45,829 nucleotides of DNA from Synechococcus sp. UW140 (GCA_945875915.1 CAMCMT010000020.1:1-45829); one strand, 5' to 3'. Shown: positions 17,105 to 28,855, numbered from the stretch's first letter. A program made the numbers and translations. The notes: generated by a model not told the origin, from the sequence alone.

Positions 17105-17325
17105 CTTCCCAAGCACAGTCGTTGCTAACGACCTGAATTGCGCCTGTTAGGGCAAAGCTCTCGTTCTGAAAGCCTCCGTTCCGGATCCTTCCAAACAGAC
17201 CGTGATCGCCGGACATCAGGACAACGCAGAAACGGACAACGGCTCAAAGGTCGGGTCCCTGTTTTTCAGCGTCAGCTCGCAACCCCGACCTGCCCATCCC
17301 TCCCGTTCCTTTCTCTCCCGATCCC
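17105..17325 (+). other. Long leader region of the RRM gene
   Basis: A 221-bp spacer between co-directional genes, unusually long for this window, so it probably holds the promoter and a long 5' untranslated leader of the RNA-binding protein gene. The last ~60 bases (17265-17325) are pyrimidine-rich. No clear terminator or consensus promoter was found. Confidence 0.4.
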
Positions 17326-17763
17326 ATGAGCGTTCGTCTTTACGTCGGCAACCTGCCCCAGAGCTTTGATGCCAAAGAGCTCGAAGCCCTCTTCGCCGCC
17401 GTCGGCGAAGGCGTTCGCTTCAAGGCCGTCCAGGATCGGGAGACCGGTGCCAGCCGCGGCTTCGGTTTTGCCAACGTGGAAGAGGAAGCCCTCGCCGACC
17501 AGGTGATCGAGCAGCTCAACGGCCGCGACTTTGGCGGCAACAACCTACGCATCGAGCGCTCCGAACGCCGCGACCCCCGCAGCGGTGGCGCAGGTAACGA
17601 CCGCCGTCCCGGCGCTGGCGCTGCTCCCTCGGCCGTGGCCCGCAAGTCGATCAACAAGGTGGTGCACAGCGACACCATCGTCGAAGGCGCTCCCGACCCC
17701 CGCTGGTCTGGCGAACTGGCCAAACTCAAGGCCCTGCTAGCCGACCAGAAGGCCCCCGCCTGA
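17326..17763 (+). CDS. Cyanobacterial RNA-binding protein (single RRM)
   Basis: A 145-residue protein with one RNA recognition motif at the N-terminus: RNP2 LYVGNL (5-10) and RNP1 RGFGFANV (44-51), with aromatic residues suitable for stacking on RNA. A Gly/Arg-rich linker follows (about 80-100), then a C-terminal tail ([11 protein letters not shown]..., [19 protein letters not shown]). Cyanobacterial Rbp proteins are often cold- or redox-regulated and act on mRNA stability or localisation; that is family knowledge. The ATG at 17326 follows a 221-bp leader. The alpha/beta hydrolase gene begins 32 bp downstream. Confidence 0.92.
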   Translation: MSVRLYVGNLPQSFDAKELEALFAAVGEGVRFKAVQDRETGASRGFGFANVEEEALADQVIEQLNGRDFGGNNLRIERSERRDPRSGGAGNDRRPGAGAAPSAVARKSINKVVHSDTIVEGAPDPRWSGELAKLKALLADQKAPA

Positions 17764-17795
17764 GCCAACCTGGACCCCTCCTGATCCAGGCCCCT

Positions 17796-18788
17796 GTGGT
17801 CATTAACAAGCTCTGGACCTGGCGGGGTCACCAAATCAGCTATTGCTGTGCAGGCTGGGTCGGCCCTGGCCTCTCCACAGCCCCCTCCCCTTTGGATGGG
17901 GTGCAAGCTGACGCCCCCGCGAACGGCTTCCCTACCGGGAGGGCCGTTCTTTTGATCCATGGCTTCGGCGCCTCCAAGGGCCACTGGCGCCATAACCTGC
18001 CGGCCCTGGCTGCCGTGGGCCAGGTTTATGCCATCGACCTACTCGGGTTCGGGGCCAGCAGCAAGCCCCGCTCGCGCCTGGCCGATGAGCCCCAGGAGCC
18101 GGGCTCGGTGCCCTACGGCTTCGACCTCTGGGCGACGTTGGTGGTCGATTTCAGCCAGCAGGTGATCGCCCAGGACGCTCCTGGATTGCGCCTGCACCTG
18201 ATCGGCAATTCGATTGGGGGCGTGGTAGCCCTCAATGCCGCCCGGTTACTGGCCGAGCAGGGCCAGCCCCCTGCCCAGGTGATCCTGATTGACTGCGCCC
18301 AGCGCACCCTGGACCTCAAACGGCTAGCAGAACTGCCGCCGCTGCAACGCTGGAGCCGGCCCCTGCTGATGGGCCTGGTGCGCCAGCGCTGGTTGATCGG
18401 CAGCCTGTTCAGCCTGCTGGCCCGGCCGGCCGTGGTGCGGCGGGTTTTGCAGCAGGCCTACCCGAGCGGCGCCAACTGCGATGACGACCTGGTGGAGATC
18501 CTGGTGGGCCCGAGCCGGGAGCCCGGCGCCAGGGAAAGCTTCCGCGGCTTCGTCAACCTGTTTAACGACCACCTAGCCCCGGAGCTGCTGGCCCAACTCC
18601 AGGGCCCGGTGCGCCTGCTCTGGGGGGAGGCGGATCCTTGGGAGAGCGTGGCCGAAGCCCAGGAATGGCAACACAATTTCCCGTGCATTCAGGAGCTGCA
18701 GGTGTTACCCGGACTGGGCCACTGCCCCCACGATGAAGCCCCCGAGCAGGCCAATCCAATCTTGATCGAGTGGCTTCAAAAGGCCTAA
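17796..18788 (+). CDS. Alpha/beta hydrolase fold protein
   Basis: A 330-residue hydrolase of unknown substrate. The oxyanion region HGFGAS (55-60), a nucleophile elbow GNSIGG (S139), and a C-terminal histidine in GLGHCPHDE near residue 313 make a full catalytic set with an acid in GEADPWESV. The N-terminal 20-50 stretch is a Pro/Gly-rich insert before the first conserved beta strand. Similar proteins in plants and cyanobacteria include pheophytinase-like and lipase-like enzymes, but nothing here decides between them. Start is GTG 17796. It converges on crtB with a 33-bp gap. Confidence 0.82.
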   Translation: MVINKLWTWRGHQISYCCAGWVGPGLSTAPSPLDGVQADAPANGFPTGRAVLLIHGFGASKGHWRHNLPALAAVGQVYAIDLLGFGASSKPRSRLADEPQEPGSVPYGFDLWATLVVDFSQQVIAQDAPGLRLHLIGNSIGGVVALNAARLLAEQGQPPAQVILIDCAQRTLDLKRLAELPPLQRWSRPLLMGLVRQRWLIGSLFSLLARPAVVRRVLQQAYPSGANCDDDLVEILVGPSREPGARESFRGFVNLFNDHLAPELLAQLQGPVRLLWGEADPWESVAEAQEWQHNFPCIQELQVLPGLGHCPHDEAPEQANPILIEWLQKA

Positions 18789-18821
18789 AAAGCGATCCCC
18801 ATCCCCCTATCAACCGCCCCG

Positions 18822-19766
18822 TTAGCGGGTCTGGGAAATCACATAGGAGAAGGGAAGCTCCAGCAATTTACCGAGCCGGGGCACATAGGCCCGGTGATTA
18901 AACACGTCGTAGTTCAATTGCTCGATCACATCCAGAATGCCCCGGTAGAGACGCAGGGAGGTCCACACGGGCCAGCGGGCATCGGGGGCTAACCAGCGCA
19001 CCCCAGCCTCGGAGCGGGCAAACCAATAGCGGGCCCGCTCGAGCTGGAAGGCCATCAAAGCCCGCCAGTTGTCGTTGAGGGTGCCGGCGAGCAGCTCGGC
19101 CTCGGAATAATTAAATCGCTTCAAATCGTCCAAGGGCAGGTAGATCCGACCCCGGCCCCGATCCTCACCCACATCGCGCAGGATATTGGTGAGCTGGTTA
19201 GCGATGCCGAGGGCAACGGCCGCCTCGGACGTATCGGGGCGCTCGCTCCAAGGGGCGGTTGTATAGGCCGGATCCACCCCCATCACCTCCTGGGTCATCA
19301 GGCCGACCGTGCCCGCCACCCGATAGCAATAGAGCTCCAATTCCGAAAAGCTGGCATAGCGATGCTGGAGCAGGTCCATGCGCTGCCCCTCGATCATGTC
19401 GAGGTAGGGCTGCAGGGGCTGGGGATAGCGCTCCAAGGTATCCACCATCACGCGATCAAGGTCATCGCTGACATGGCCTTCAAACAGGCGACGGGTGCGT
19501 CCTTCCCAGGCATCGAGGCGCTCGGACAATTCACGCACCGGGCGCTGCTGGGCCTCCGGACTGTCCATCAGCTCATCGGTGCGTCGACACCAGACGTAGA
19601 TCGCCCAGATCGCTCGGCGCTTGGCTTGGGGCATCAACAGGGTGCCCAGATAGAAGGTTTTGGCCCACTGGGCCGTTTCTTGCCGGCAGGCCTCATAGGC
19701 CTGACCCAGCCCTAGCCCCAGGCCGGCCGATCCCCCTGCAGATCCTGGTAATGAAGCCAGGCCCAC
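18822..19766 (-). CDS. crtB: Phytoene synthase
   Basis: Joins two geranylgeranyl diphosphates into 15-cis-phytoene, the first committed carotenoid step. The 314-residue protein has the first Asp-rich motif in WCRRTDELMD (about 58-67) and the second in ANQLTNILRDVGEDRGRGR, with the trailing YLP. Both Mg2+-binding motifs are intact. The N-terminus (about 1-22) is a Gly/Ser-rich extension. Start is GTG 19766, two bases after the pds stop (19769-19771), so pds-crtB form an operon in the order typical of cyanobacteria. It converges on the alpha/beta hydrolase gene. Confidence 0.96.
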   Translation of the reverse strand: MGLASLPGSAGGSAGLGLGLGQAYEACRQETAQWAKTFYLGTLLMPQAKRRAIWAIYVWCRRTDELMDSPEAQQRPVRELSERLDAWEGRTRRLFEGHVSDDLDRVMVDTLERYPQPLQPYLDMIEGQRMDLLQHRYASFSELELYCYRVAGTVGLMTQEVMGVDPAYTTAPWSERPDTSEAAVALGIANQLTNILRDVGEDRGRGRIYLPLDDLKRFNYSEAELLAGTLNDNWRALMAFQLERARYWFARSEAGVRWLAPDARWPVWTSLRLYRGILDVIEQLNYDVFNHRAYVPRLGKLLELPFSYVISQTR

Positions 19767-19768
19767 GC

Positions 19769-21458
<1,690 letters not shown>

Positions 21459-21812
21459 ATGGCTGACACCCTGATCAAATCGACGACCCGCCACATTCGG
21501 CTGTTCACCGCCCGGGTTGAAGACGGCCAGCTGGTGGCGGATGCCAGTCAGCTGACCATGGACGTGGACCCCGATAACGAATTTCTCTGGGATGGCCCGG
21601 TACTGGAGAAGCTGCAGCAGCGGTTCCGGGATCTGGTGGTCAGCCACGCTGGCGCCGACCTCACCGACTACACCCTGCGCCGGATCGGCTCCGACCTAGA
21701 GGGCACCGTGCGCCAGCTGCTGCAAGCCGGGGAGTTGCGCTACAACCCCGACGCCCGGGTGCTGAATTACTCGATGGGCCTACCCCGCAGCCCGGAGCAG
21801 GCGCAGGGATGA
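21459..21812 (+). CDS. ndhM: NAD(P)H-quinone oxidoreductase subunit M
   Basis: NdhM is an oxygenic-photosynthesis-specific subunit of the NDH-1 hydrophilic arm near the ferredoxin/plastoquinone module. The 117-residue protein begins [20 protein letters not shown] and includes [24 protein letters not shown] and [20 protein letters not shown], all typical. The ATG at 21459 is chosen; an earlier frame start at 21423 is not family-like. Its stop overlaps the DUF3172 start (ATGA), a coupling worth noting since the second gene is unknown. Confidence 0.95.
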   Translation: MADTLIKSTTRHIRLFTARVEDGQLVADASQLTMDVDPDNEFLWDGPVLEKLQQRFRDLVVSHAGADLTDYTLRRIGSDLEGTVRQLLQAGELRYNPDARVLNYSMGLPRSPEQAQG

Positions 21813-22501
21813 GCCGTTCCTATCGCAACGATCCACCGCCCCCCCGGGGCGGTCGCTCCGCCGACTACGGCCCTGGCCGGCGGGCCTACGGCTACGACGA
21901 ACGCGAGTCCTATGGCGACCCAGGCCGCGCCGCCACTCGCCAGCCAGGCCGTTCCGGCAATGGCAACGGGTCTGGCGGTGGCCCGGGTGGGCCCGATGGA
22001 AACGGCGGTGGCCCGCCTCCGTTCAACGTGGCAAGAATTGCGGTGCTGGCCGGGGTGCTGGTGCTGGGAATCGGCGTGGGCGTGACAATCTCCAGCAATA
22101 CCCAGGGAGACCAGGGCAACATCGCCAGCAGCCAGCAGCTCGATATGGCCGTGGCGGACCCGGAATTCTGCAAGCAGTGGGGTGCCAGTGCCTTCGTGAT
22201 GGACCTGCAGATGTACACAACCATGAACCCGTCAACCAGTTTCGTCACCCAGCCGAAACTGCAACCGGGTTGCGTCATTCGCCGCGAAAACTGGGCCGTG
22301 CTGCAGAAACAAGGGGCGATCACGGGCGAACAGATGCGCGAGTGCAAACAACGGATGAATACCTTCGCCTATACGGGCTCGGTCAAGGACAAACCCGAAG
22401 TGCGCTGCGTCTATCAGTCCGACATCGTCGATAACAAATTCCAAACCAAGGGTGTCGCTGATGACACCGCCGGACTCACGCCAGAGGCCGATAAGTTCTA
22501 A
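21809..22501 (+). CDS. DUF3172 family single-pass membrane protein
   Basis: A 230-residue cyanobacterial protein of unknown function. Residues 1-72 are polar and disordered-looking, rich in Arg, Gly, Pro and Tyr. One membrane helix spans about 75-96 ([20 protein letters not shown]). A C-terminal domain of about 130 residues has four cysteines (C121, C155, C179, C200). The basic tail suggests N-in topology, putting the cysteines in the lumen or periplasm, where two disulfides could form; that is inference. The start overlaps the ndhM stop, so a link to NDH-1 assembly or thylakoid placement is possible but unproven. It converges on rbcR. Confidence 0.82.
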   Translation: MSRSYRNDPPPPRGGRSADYGPGRRAYGYDERESYGDPGRAATRQPGRSGNGNGSGGGPGGPDGNGGGPPPFNVARIAVLAGVLVLGIGVGVTISSNTQGDQGNIASSQQLDMAVADPEFCKQWGASAFVMDLQMYTTMNPSTSFVTQPKLQPGCVIRRENWAVLQKQGAITGEQMRECKQRMNTFAYTGSVKDKPEVRCVYQSDIVDNKFQTKGVADDTAGLTPEADKF

Positions 22502-22573
22502 CCAACTTCAGCCCAAATCCCCCCTCTTTCAAGGTCCAGAGCTGATTTCGTTCGTTGGCTGAAACGCTTGCAT

Positions 22574-23536
22574 TCAGCCCAGGGACTGGCCTTGGGGTTG
22601 GCGCAGGGGACTGTCGGGGCTGGCGAAAACGGGCAAAATTTCGCGGCGGAACGCTTCTGCGGCCCTGGAGCAATAGCGGGCAGGATGGGTAATCAACTTG
22701 AGTTGGCGACGCACCTGCAGGTCGGCCAGCATCGGCCGGAAAATCGTGCCGGCCGCCAACTCCCGTTCAATCGAGACAACCGGCAGGAAGGCGGCCCCCA
22801 GGCCGCTTTGCACGGCGTTCTTGATCGCCTCAAGGGAATTGAGCTCCATCTCGATCTTGAGCCGGCCCACGTCCAGACCCGATCGGGCTAGCAGCTGGTC
22901 CACCATCTTGCGGGTGGTGGATTGGGCATCGAGGCAGACAAACCCAAGCCGGTAGAGGTCGTCCTTACTGAGCTCCCCCAGCCGGGCCAGAGGATGTTTC
23001 ACCGGCAGCACCAGGGCCAGCTCATCACTGGCATAGGGCACCACCTGGAGAAGGTCGTTGAGGTCGGCGGGCAGCTCGCCGCCAATGATCGCCAGATCCA
23101 CCTGGCCATTGGCCACACTCCAGCCCGTGCGGCGGGTGCTGTGCACCTGCAGTTGCACCGCCACATCGGGATACTTCTGGCGAAACAGGCCGATCATGCG
23201 CGGCATCAAGTAGGTGCCGGTGGTCTGGCTGGCGCCCACCACTAGGGAGCCGCCGCGCAGGTTATGGAGGTCGTCTAGGGCGCGGCAGGCCTCCTGGCAC
23301 TGGCTGAGGATGCGATCGCAGTAGCTGAGCAGCAGGTGGCCCGCTTCGGTGAGCTGGGCCTTGCGCCCGCCACGATCGAACAGGGAGACATCGAGCTGCT
23401 TCTCCAGGTTCTGGATCTGGAGGCTGACCGCTGGCTGGGTGACGTACAAGCTGTCGGCCGCTTTTTTGAAGCTGCCTTCACTGGCAATGGCCCGCAAGAT
23501 GCGCAGCTGGTCAAGGGTGAACGGCAGATCAGCCAT
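22574..23536 (-). CDS. rbcR: LysR-type regulator RbcR
   Basis: A 320-residue LysR regulator: winged-helix N-terminus [38 protein letters not shown], then a periplasmic-binding-like effector domain with the segments [46 protein letters not shown] and [16 protein letters not shown]. The strong conservation and location beside ndhF/ndhD fit RbcR, the activator of RuBisCO and carbon-concentrating genes, rather than CmpR or NdhR, but the distinction is not absolute. ATG 23536 gives [12 protein letters not shown]; a longer frame to 23731 lies inside the neighbouring spacer. It diverges from the Z-ISO-like gene. Confidence 0.86.
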   Translation of the reverse strand: MADLPFTLDQLRILRAIASEGSFKKAADSLYVTQPAVSLQIQNLEKQLDVSLFDRGGRKAQLTEAGHLLLSYCDRILSQCQEACRALDDLHNLRGGSLVVGASQTTGTYLMPRMIGLFRQKYPDVAVQLQVHSTRRTGWSVANGQVDLAIIGGELPADLNDLLQVVPYASDELALVLPVKHPLARLGELSKDDLYRLGFVCLDAQSTTRKMVDQLLARSGLDVGRLKIEMELNSLEAIKNAVQSGLGAAFLPVVSIERELAAGTIFRPMLADLQVRRQLKLITHPARYCSRAAEAFRREILPVFASPDSPLRQPQGQSLG

Positions 23537-23629
23537 GGAGTGGCCCGATGGAGGCTCGCACCGGCAGGCGAATAGCAACTCTAGGCGGGGATCCCCGTTC
23601 GCCAGAATCTGACACTGCTTGTCATCACC

Positions 23630-24397
23630 ATGCCGCCTCTTGCCTGCGCCGCCCCTGCCACCCCGCCCGGGGCGCTGCACCACAGCAGCCTGGTGATGCT
23701 GGCCCTGCTGCTGGCATTTGCCCTGATCCACAGCGGCGGGGCCGCCCTACGCAGTTGGGGGGTGGAGCGCATCGGCGAGCGCGCCTGGCGCCTGCTGTTC
23801 GCCGGCCTGAGCATCCCCTCAGCGGTAATCGTGATCGGCTACTTCCTGGCCCACCGTTTCGACGGCCTGCGGCTCTGGAACCTCCAGGACCAACCCTGGA
23901 TCGGGCCCCTGGTCTGGGGCGGCACCGCCATCAGCTTCCTATTCCTCTACCCGGCCACCTACAACCTGCTGGAAATCCCGGCGGTGCTCAAGCCCCAGGT
24001 GCGCCTGTACGCCACCGGGATCATCCGCATCAGTCGCCACCCCCAGGCCGTCGGCCAGGTGCTCTGGTGCGTAACCCACCTGCTCTGGATCGGCAGCAGC
24101 TTCATGGTGGTCACCAGCCTCGGCCTGATCGCCCACCACCTGTTTGCCGTGTGGCATGGCGATCGGCGCCTGCAGCAACGCTTTGGTGAGGCCTTCTTGG
24201 AGCTCCAGGCCCAAACCTCGGTGTGGCCCTTCCAGGCCGTGCTCGATGGCCGCCAACAGCTTGTCTGGACTGAGTTCCTAAGGCCGGCCCAGCTGGGTAT
24301 CGCCATCGCCGTGGCGATCTTCTGGTGGGCCCACCGCTTCATCGGCGCCGGCGCCCACGCCTTTCTGGCCAGTCCCCTGCAACGGCTGCTGGGCTGA
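23630..24397 (+). CDS. 15-cis-zeta-carotene isomerase-like protein (Z-ISO / NnrU family)
   Basis: A 255-residue membrane protein of the NnrU family. Segments [15 protein letters not shown] (49-63), [11 protein letters not shown] (105-115), [11 protein letters not shown] (136-146), LGLIAHHLF (164-172) and [13 protein letters not shown] (177-189) match remembered plant Z-ISO almost word for word. Plant Z-ISO is a heme b enzyme that isomerises the 15-cis bond of the zeta-carotene made by Pds; several conserved histidines (H34, H137, H150, H169, H170) could bind heme. Hydrophobic segments at about 20-40, 53-75, 92-115, 145-172 and 220-238 suggest five or six helices. It lies 2.4 kb from pds-crtB and precedes ndhF1 by 80 bp. 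A denitrification role (NnrU proper) is less likely. Confidence 0.8.
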   Translation: MPPLACAAPATPPGALHHSSLVMLALLLAFALIHSGGAALRSWGVERIGERAWRLLFAGLSIPSAVIVIGYFLAHRFDGLRLWNLQDQPWIGPLVWGGTAISFLFLYPATYNLLEIPAVLKPQVRLYATGIIRISRHPQAVGQVLWCVTHLLWIGSSFMVVTSLGLIAHHLFAVWHGDRRLQQRFGEAFLELQAQTSVWPFQAVLDGRQQLVWTEFLRPAQLGIAIAVAIFWWAHRFIGAGAHAFLASPLQRLLG

Positions 24398-24477
24398 GGG
24401 AACCCACACCTCCCCGCAAAAGGGCAGGACAAGCTCCAGGGGCTGCCTAGAGTCAAACCGCTAAAAGCCTGTGCTGG

Positions 24478-26490
24478 ATGGACTCGGCCGCTCCCCTTGC
24501 CTGGTTGATCCCGGTGCTGCCCCTGGCGGGGGCCTGCCTGGTGGGCCTTGGTCTGATCAGCTTTAACCGCACGATCAACCGGCTACGCAAGCCGATTGCG
24601 GTGTTCCTGATCAGCTGTGTGGGCGCCTCAGCCGTTCTCAGCTACACGATCCTGGCCCAGCAGCTGGCCGGAGCCGGCGCCACCGAACTGTTGTTCAACT
24701 GGGCCAGCGCCGGCACGTTCAACCTGGAGATGGGCTTCCGGGTCGACCCGCTCGGGGCCGTAATGCTGGCCCTGGTTACCACCATCGCCCTGCTGGTGAT
24801 GGTCTATTCCGATGGCTACATGGCCCACGACCAGGGCTATGTGCGCTTTTTCACCTATCTAGCCCTGTTTAGTAGTTCGATGTTGGGGCTGATCATCAGC
24901 CCCAACCTGCTGGAGATTTATGTGTTTTGGGAGCTGGTGGGCATGTGCTCCTACCTGCTCGTGGGCTTCTGGTACGACCGCGACGCGGCCGCCAACGCCG
25001 CCCAGAAGGCCTTTGTCGTTAACCGGGTGGGCGACTTCGGCCTGCTGCTCGGGATCCTGGGGCTGTTCTGGGCCACGGGCAGCTTTGGCTTTGAGGAGAT
25101 CGGCTCCCGCCTGCAGGAGGCCGTAGCAGGCGGCAGCCTGCCCAACGCCGCGGCGATCCTGCTCTGCCTACTGGTGTTCATGGGCCCCATGGCCAAATCG
25201 GCCCAGTTCCCCCTGCACGTCTGGCTGCCCGATGCCATGGAGGGCCCCACCCCGATCTCGGCCCTGATCCATGCCGCCACGATGGTGGCGGCGGGCGTGT
25301 TTTTGGTGGCCCGGCTCCAGCCCGTGTATGCACCCTTTCCCCAGGTGCAGCTTGTGATTGCCGTGGTTGGCACGATCACCCTGGTGCTGGGGGCCTCGAT
25401 CGCCCTCACCCAGATGGACCTGAAAAAGGGGCTGGCCTACAGCACCGTTTCCCAGCTCGGCTACATGATGCTGGCCATGGGTTGCGGCGCGCCAGTGGCC
25501 GGCATGTTCCACCTGGTCACCCATGCCTTCTTCAAGGCGATGCTGTTCCTGGGCTCGGGCTCGGTGATCCACGCCATGGAAGAGGTGGTGGGTCACGAAC
25601 CGGTGCTGGCCCAGGACATGCGCCTGATGGGCGGCCTGCGCAAATTCATGCCCGTGACCGCCGGCACCTTCCTGATCGGCTGCGTGGCGATCAGCGGCAT
25701 CCCACCCCTGGCCGGCTTCTGGAGCAAGGACGAGATTCTTGGCCAGGCCTTCGGCAGTTTCCCGATTCTCTGGCTGGCCGGTTTCATCACCGCCGGCATG
25801 ACCGCCTTCTACATGTTCCGCCTCTACTTCCTCACCTTTGAGGGCCAGTTCCGCGGCAACGATTCCGCCATCCAGGCCACCCTGCTGGCGGCCGCCGGCA
25901 AGGCCCCTGCCGGTGATGGCAGCCACCGCGCTGGCCAGCACGCCAGCCAGCCCCACGAATCGGGCTGGCAAATGGCCATGCCGTTGGTGGTGCTGGCGGT
26001 TCCGTCGGTGCTGATTGGCCTGTTAGGCACCCCCTGGAACAGCCGCTTTGCCAGCCTGCTGGATCCCGAGGAGGCCGCTGAAATGGCAGCCCACTTCAGC
26101 TGGGGCGAGTTCCTACCCCTGGCCGGCGCCTCGGTGGCCGTTTCCTTGGTGGGCATTGGCTTAGCCGTGGCGGCCTACGCCCTGCACAAACTGGACCTGG
26201 GCCAGGTCGTGGCGGCCCGCTTCCCGGCCCTCAATGCTTTCCTGGCCAATAAGTGGTACCTGGACGACATCAACGACAAACTGTTTGTCCAGGGCAGCCG
26301 CAAGTTGGCCCGCCAGGTGCTCGAAGTCGATTCCAAGGTGGTCGATGGGGTCGTCAACCTCACCGGCCTGATCACCCTGGGCAGCGGCGAAGGGCTGAAG
26401 TATTTCGAAACCGGCCGGGCCCAGTTCTATGCCCTGATCGTGTTTGGCGGTGTGATCGCACTGGTGGCCCTGTTCAGCGTGCTGGGTTGA
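24478..26490 (+). CDS. ndhF: NAD(P)H-quinone oxidoreductase subunit 5 (NdhF1)
   Basis: A proton-pumping antiporter-like subunit at the distal end of the NDH-1 membrane arm. The 670-residue protein has the conserved helices LLEIYVFWELVGMCSYLLVGFWY, FPLHVWLPDAMEGPTPISALIHAATMVAAGVFL and TVSQLGYMMLAMGCG, and a C-terminal lateral helix region after about 560. The normal length and pairing with the following ndhD gene fit the NDH-1L respiratory/cyclic form (F1/D1) rather than the CO2-uptake NdhF3/F4. Start ATG 24478. RbcR, commonly near this locus, lies 1 kb upstream on the other strand. Confidence 0.94.
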   Translation: MDSAAPLAWLIPVLPLAGACLVGLGLISFNRTINRLRKPIAVFLISCVGASAVLSYTILAQQLAGAGATELLFNWASAGTFNLEMGFRVDPLGAVMLALVTTIALLVMVYSDGYMAHDQGYVRFFTYLALFSSSMLGLIISPNLLEIYVFWELVGMCSYLLVGFWYDRDAAANAAQKAFVVNRVGDFGLLLGILGLFWATGSFGFEEIGSRLQEAVAGGSLPNAAAILLCLLVFMGPMAKSAQFPLHVWLPDAMEGPTPISALIHAATMVAAGVFLVARLQPVYAPFPQVQLVIAVVGTITLVLGASIALTQMDLKKGLAYSTVSQLGYMMLAMGCGAPVAGMFHLVTHAFFKAMLFLGSGSVIHAMEEVVGHEPVLAQDMRLMGGLRKFMPVTAGTFLIGCVAISGIPPLAGFWSKDEILGQAFGSFPILWLAGFITAGMTAFYMFRLYFLTFEGQFRGNDSAIQATLLAAAGKAPAGDGSHRAGQHASQPHESGWQMAMPLVVLAVPSVLIGLLGTPWNSRFASLLDPEEAAEMAAHFSWGEFLPLAGASVAVSLVGIGLAVAAYALHKLDLGQVVAARFPALNAFLANKWYLDDINDKLFVQGSRKLARQVLEVDSKVVDGVVNLTGLITLGSGEGLKYFETGRAQFYALIVFGGVIALVALFSVLG

Positions 26491-26586
26491 GGCCAACGGG
26501 CCTCGCCTACGTGTGGTTTCGCGTATCGGCTACGGCCAGGCCTGTCAATGATTTCTACACTTCGATCAGATCGTCCAGCCTGACCT
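26491..26586 (+). other. ndhF-ndhD spacer
   Basis: A 96-bp spacer between co-directional ndhF and ndhD. Its middle (about 26540-26580) is less GC-rich than its surroundings. No clear hairpin terminator or promoter was seen, so read-through from ndhF into ndhD is likely. Confidence 0.35.
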
Positions 26587-28296
26587 GTGTTTGTTGACTT
26601 CACCCTGTCCCAGGGTGCGACGGTCCTGGCGACGCTGACGCCCCTAGTGCTGGGGCTGCAAGGCTCAGGCCTGGAGCCTTCGGGCCTGCAAGCCTTTCCC
26701 TGGCTAAGCGCCTCGATCCTGTTCCCGATCGCCGCCGCCCTGCTGATCCCCTTCATCCCCGATCCGGGCGATGGCAAGACGATCCGTTGGTATGCCCTAG
26801 GGATTGCCCTAGCGACTTTCCTGCTGACGGTGGGGGGCTACCTCAACGGCTACGACCCGGCGGTGGAGGGCCTGCAGCTGGTCGAACGGGTGTCCTGGCT
26901 ACCCAACCTGGGCCTGGCCTGGTCCGTGGGCGCCGATGGCCTGTCCATGCCCCTGATCTTGCTCACCAGCTTCATCACGGCCCTGGCGGTGCTGGCGGCC
27001 TGGCCGGTGACCTTCAAACCGAGGCTCTTTTATTTCCTGATCCTGGCCATGGCTGGCGGCCAAATCGCCGTGTTTGCCGTGCAGGACATGCTGCTCTTCT
27101 TCCTGGCCTGGGAGCTGGAGCTGCTGCCGGTGTACCTGCTACTGGCGATCTGGGGGGCCAAAAAACGCCAATACGCGGCCACAAAGTTCATCCTCTACAC
27201 GGCCGGGGGCTCGGTTTTCATCCTGTTGGCGGCCCTGGCCATGGCCTTCTACGGCGGTGGCGCCCCCACCTTCGAATTCACGGCCTTAATGGCCAAGAAC
27301 TTCCCCGAGAAGTTCCAATTGCTCTGTTATGCCGGCCTGCTGATTGCCTTTGGCGTCAAGTTACCGATCGTGCCCCTCCATACCTGGCTGCCCGATGCCC
27401 ATGGCGAGGCCACGGCGCCGGTGCATATGTTGCTGGCCGGCATCCTGCTGAAGATGGGGGGCTATGCCCTGCTGCGTTTCAATGTGCAGCTGCTGCCGGA
27501 GGCCCACGCCCATTTCGCCCCCTTGCTGGTGGTGCTGGGCGTGGTGAACATCATCTATGCGGCCCTCACCTCCTTTGCCCAGCGCAATCTCAAGCGCAAG
27601 ATTGCCTACAGCTCGATTAGCCACATGGGCTTTGTGCTGATTGGCATTGGTAGTTTCAGCCCCCTGGGCACCAGTGGTGCCATGTTGCAGATGGTGAGTC
27701 ATGGCCTGATCGGCGCCAGCCTCTTCTTCCTGGTGGGCGCCACCTACGACCGCACCCACACCCTGCAGCTTGATGAGATGGGTGGGGTCGGCCAGAAGAT
27801 GCGCAAAATGTTTGCCCTCTGGACGATCTGCTCCCTGGCCTCCCTGGCCCTGCCCGGCATGAGCGGGTTTGTTTCCGAGCTGATGGTTTTTGTGGGCTTC
27901 GCCACCAGCGAGGCCTACTCACTTACCTTCCGGATTGTGATGTCGGTGCTGGCGGCGGTCGGCGTGATCCTCACCCCGATTTACCTGCTCTCGATGCTGC
28001 GGGAAATCTTCTTCGGCAAGGAAAACGCCGAGCTGGCCGCCCACAACCAATTGGTGGACGCCGAACCCCGCGAGATCTACATCATTAGCTGTCTGCTGGT
28101 ACCAATCATCGGCATCGGCCTCTATCCCCGGATCCTCACCGACAGCTACCGGGCCTCGATTGAAGCCCTGGTGCAACGCGAGACCTTGGCCCTGGCCAAG
28201 GTGATCCATCCCCCAACGCCTGGCCTGATCCGCCTCTCCCCCATGGCCGAGCTGCTGCCGCCGGGCCGGCTCCAGGCCCCGGCCCTCATCGGGTAA
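26587..28296 (+). CDS. ndhD: NAD(P)H-quinone oxidoreductase chain 4 (NdhD1)
   Basis: Second antiporter-like proton channel subunit of NDH-1. The 569-residue protein includes [39 protein letters not shown] (the conserved glutamates of the pumping site), [22 protein letters not shown], and [14 protein letters not shown]. The start used is GTG 26587, giving a ~35-residue variable N-terminus before the first helix; a downstream start cannot be excluded. Together with ndhF1 upstream it defines the NDH-1L/1L' type. The LapA-domain gene begins 86 bp after the stop. Confidence 0.94.
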   Translation: MFVDFTLSQGATVLATLTPLVLGLQGSGLEPSGLQAFPWLSASILFPIAAALLIPFIPDPGDGKTIRWYALGIALATFLLTVGGYLNGYDPAVEGLQLVERVSWLPNLGLAWSVGADGLSMPLILLTSFITALAVLAAWPVTFKPRLFYFLILAMAGGQIAVFAVQDMLLFFLAWELELLPVYLLLAIWGAKKRQYAATKFILYTAGGSVFILLAALAMAFYGGGAPTFEFTALMAKNFPEKFQLLCYAGLLIAFGVKLPIVPLHTWLPDAHGEATAPVHMLLAGILLKMGGYALLRFNVQLLPEAHAHFAPLLVVLGVVNIIYAALTSFAQRNLKRKIAYSSISHMGFVLIGIGSFSPLGTSGAMLQMVSHGLIGASLFFLVGATYDRTHTLQLDEMGGVGQKMRKMFALWTICSLASLALPGMSGFVSELMVFVGFATSEAYSLTFRIVMSVLAAVGVILTPIYLLSMLREIFFGKENAELAAHNQLVDAEPREIYIISCLLVPIIGIGLYPRILTDSYRASIEALVQRETLALAKVIHPPTPGLIRLSPMAELLPPGRLQAPALIG

Positions 28297-28382
28297 CAAA
28301 CCTCTGCGGCAGGGCCCGCCCCTTCACCAGAACCGGGGCTTCGTCCTTACGCTCACAACGTCAGAAAACCAAGCCTTGAGCC

Positions 28383-28742
28383 ATGCGCCAGCTGAACTTC
28401 CTGTTGATCTTCAGTTTTGGTCTGGCCACGGTGATGTTCACCCTGGAGAACACGGCGGCCACCACCGTGAAATTCTTGCCCGGCGTCAGCACCACCCTGC
28501 CCCTGGCCGCCCTGCTGCTGCTGGTTGGTGGCCTTGGCGCCACCGCAGCCTGGGTGTTCGCCGTCTGGAGCGGGGTAGTGAAAAAGGTGGAAACCCTCAG
28601 CAACCAGGACGAAGTCGCCGCCCAGCAGGTGCGGATCCAGGAGCTCGAGGAGGACGTGCAGCGCTACCGGGCCGCCGTCGATGCCCAGTTGGGCCTGCTG
28701 CCCGCCGCCGGCCAAACCTCGGCCCAAACCAGCGCCGACTGA
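28383..28742 (+). CDS. LapA-domain (DUF1049) membrane protein
   Basis: A 119-residue protein with two membrane helices (about 5-25 and 38-62) joined by a short loop, then a charged coiled-coil segment (about 65-100, SNQDEVAAQQVRIQELEEDVQRYRAA) and a polar tail. The NFLLIFSFGLATVMFTLENTAATTVKFLPG beginning is typical of DUF1049/LapA (lipopolysaccharide assembly A-like) proteins, whose function in cyanobacteria is not established. It lies between ndhD and scpA on the same strand; the 116-bp spacer to scpA holds a 17-codon open frame. Confidence 0.8.
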   Translation: MRQLNFLLIFSFGLATVMFTLENTAATTVKFLPGVSTTLPLAALLLLVGGLGATAAWVFAVWSGVVKKVETLSNQDEVAAQQVRIQELEEDVQRYRAAVDAQLGLLPAAGQTSAQTSAD

Positions 28743-28801
28743 GGGGCAAGCCTGCCGATCGCATCTGGTTCGACAGTCCCGGTTTGTCTCTTCCCTCTGG
28801 A

Positions 28802-28855
28802 ATGGCTGGCCGCAAAGGGCGCCAGCCGGTACTTTTCGATGAAGTGGACTTCTAG
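28802..28855 (+). CDS. Possible 17-codon leader ORF before scpA
   Basis: An ATG at 28802 opens MAGRKGRQPVLFDEVDF and stops at a TAG (28853-28855), 3 bp before the scpA TTG. It lies wholly within the lapA-scpA spacer. No strong Shine-Dalgarno precedes it. Because scpA uses a weak TTG directly after this stop, translation of the short frame could feed ribosomes to scpA. It could equally be chance. Confidence 0.3.
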   Translation: MAGRKGRQPVLFDEVDF

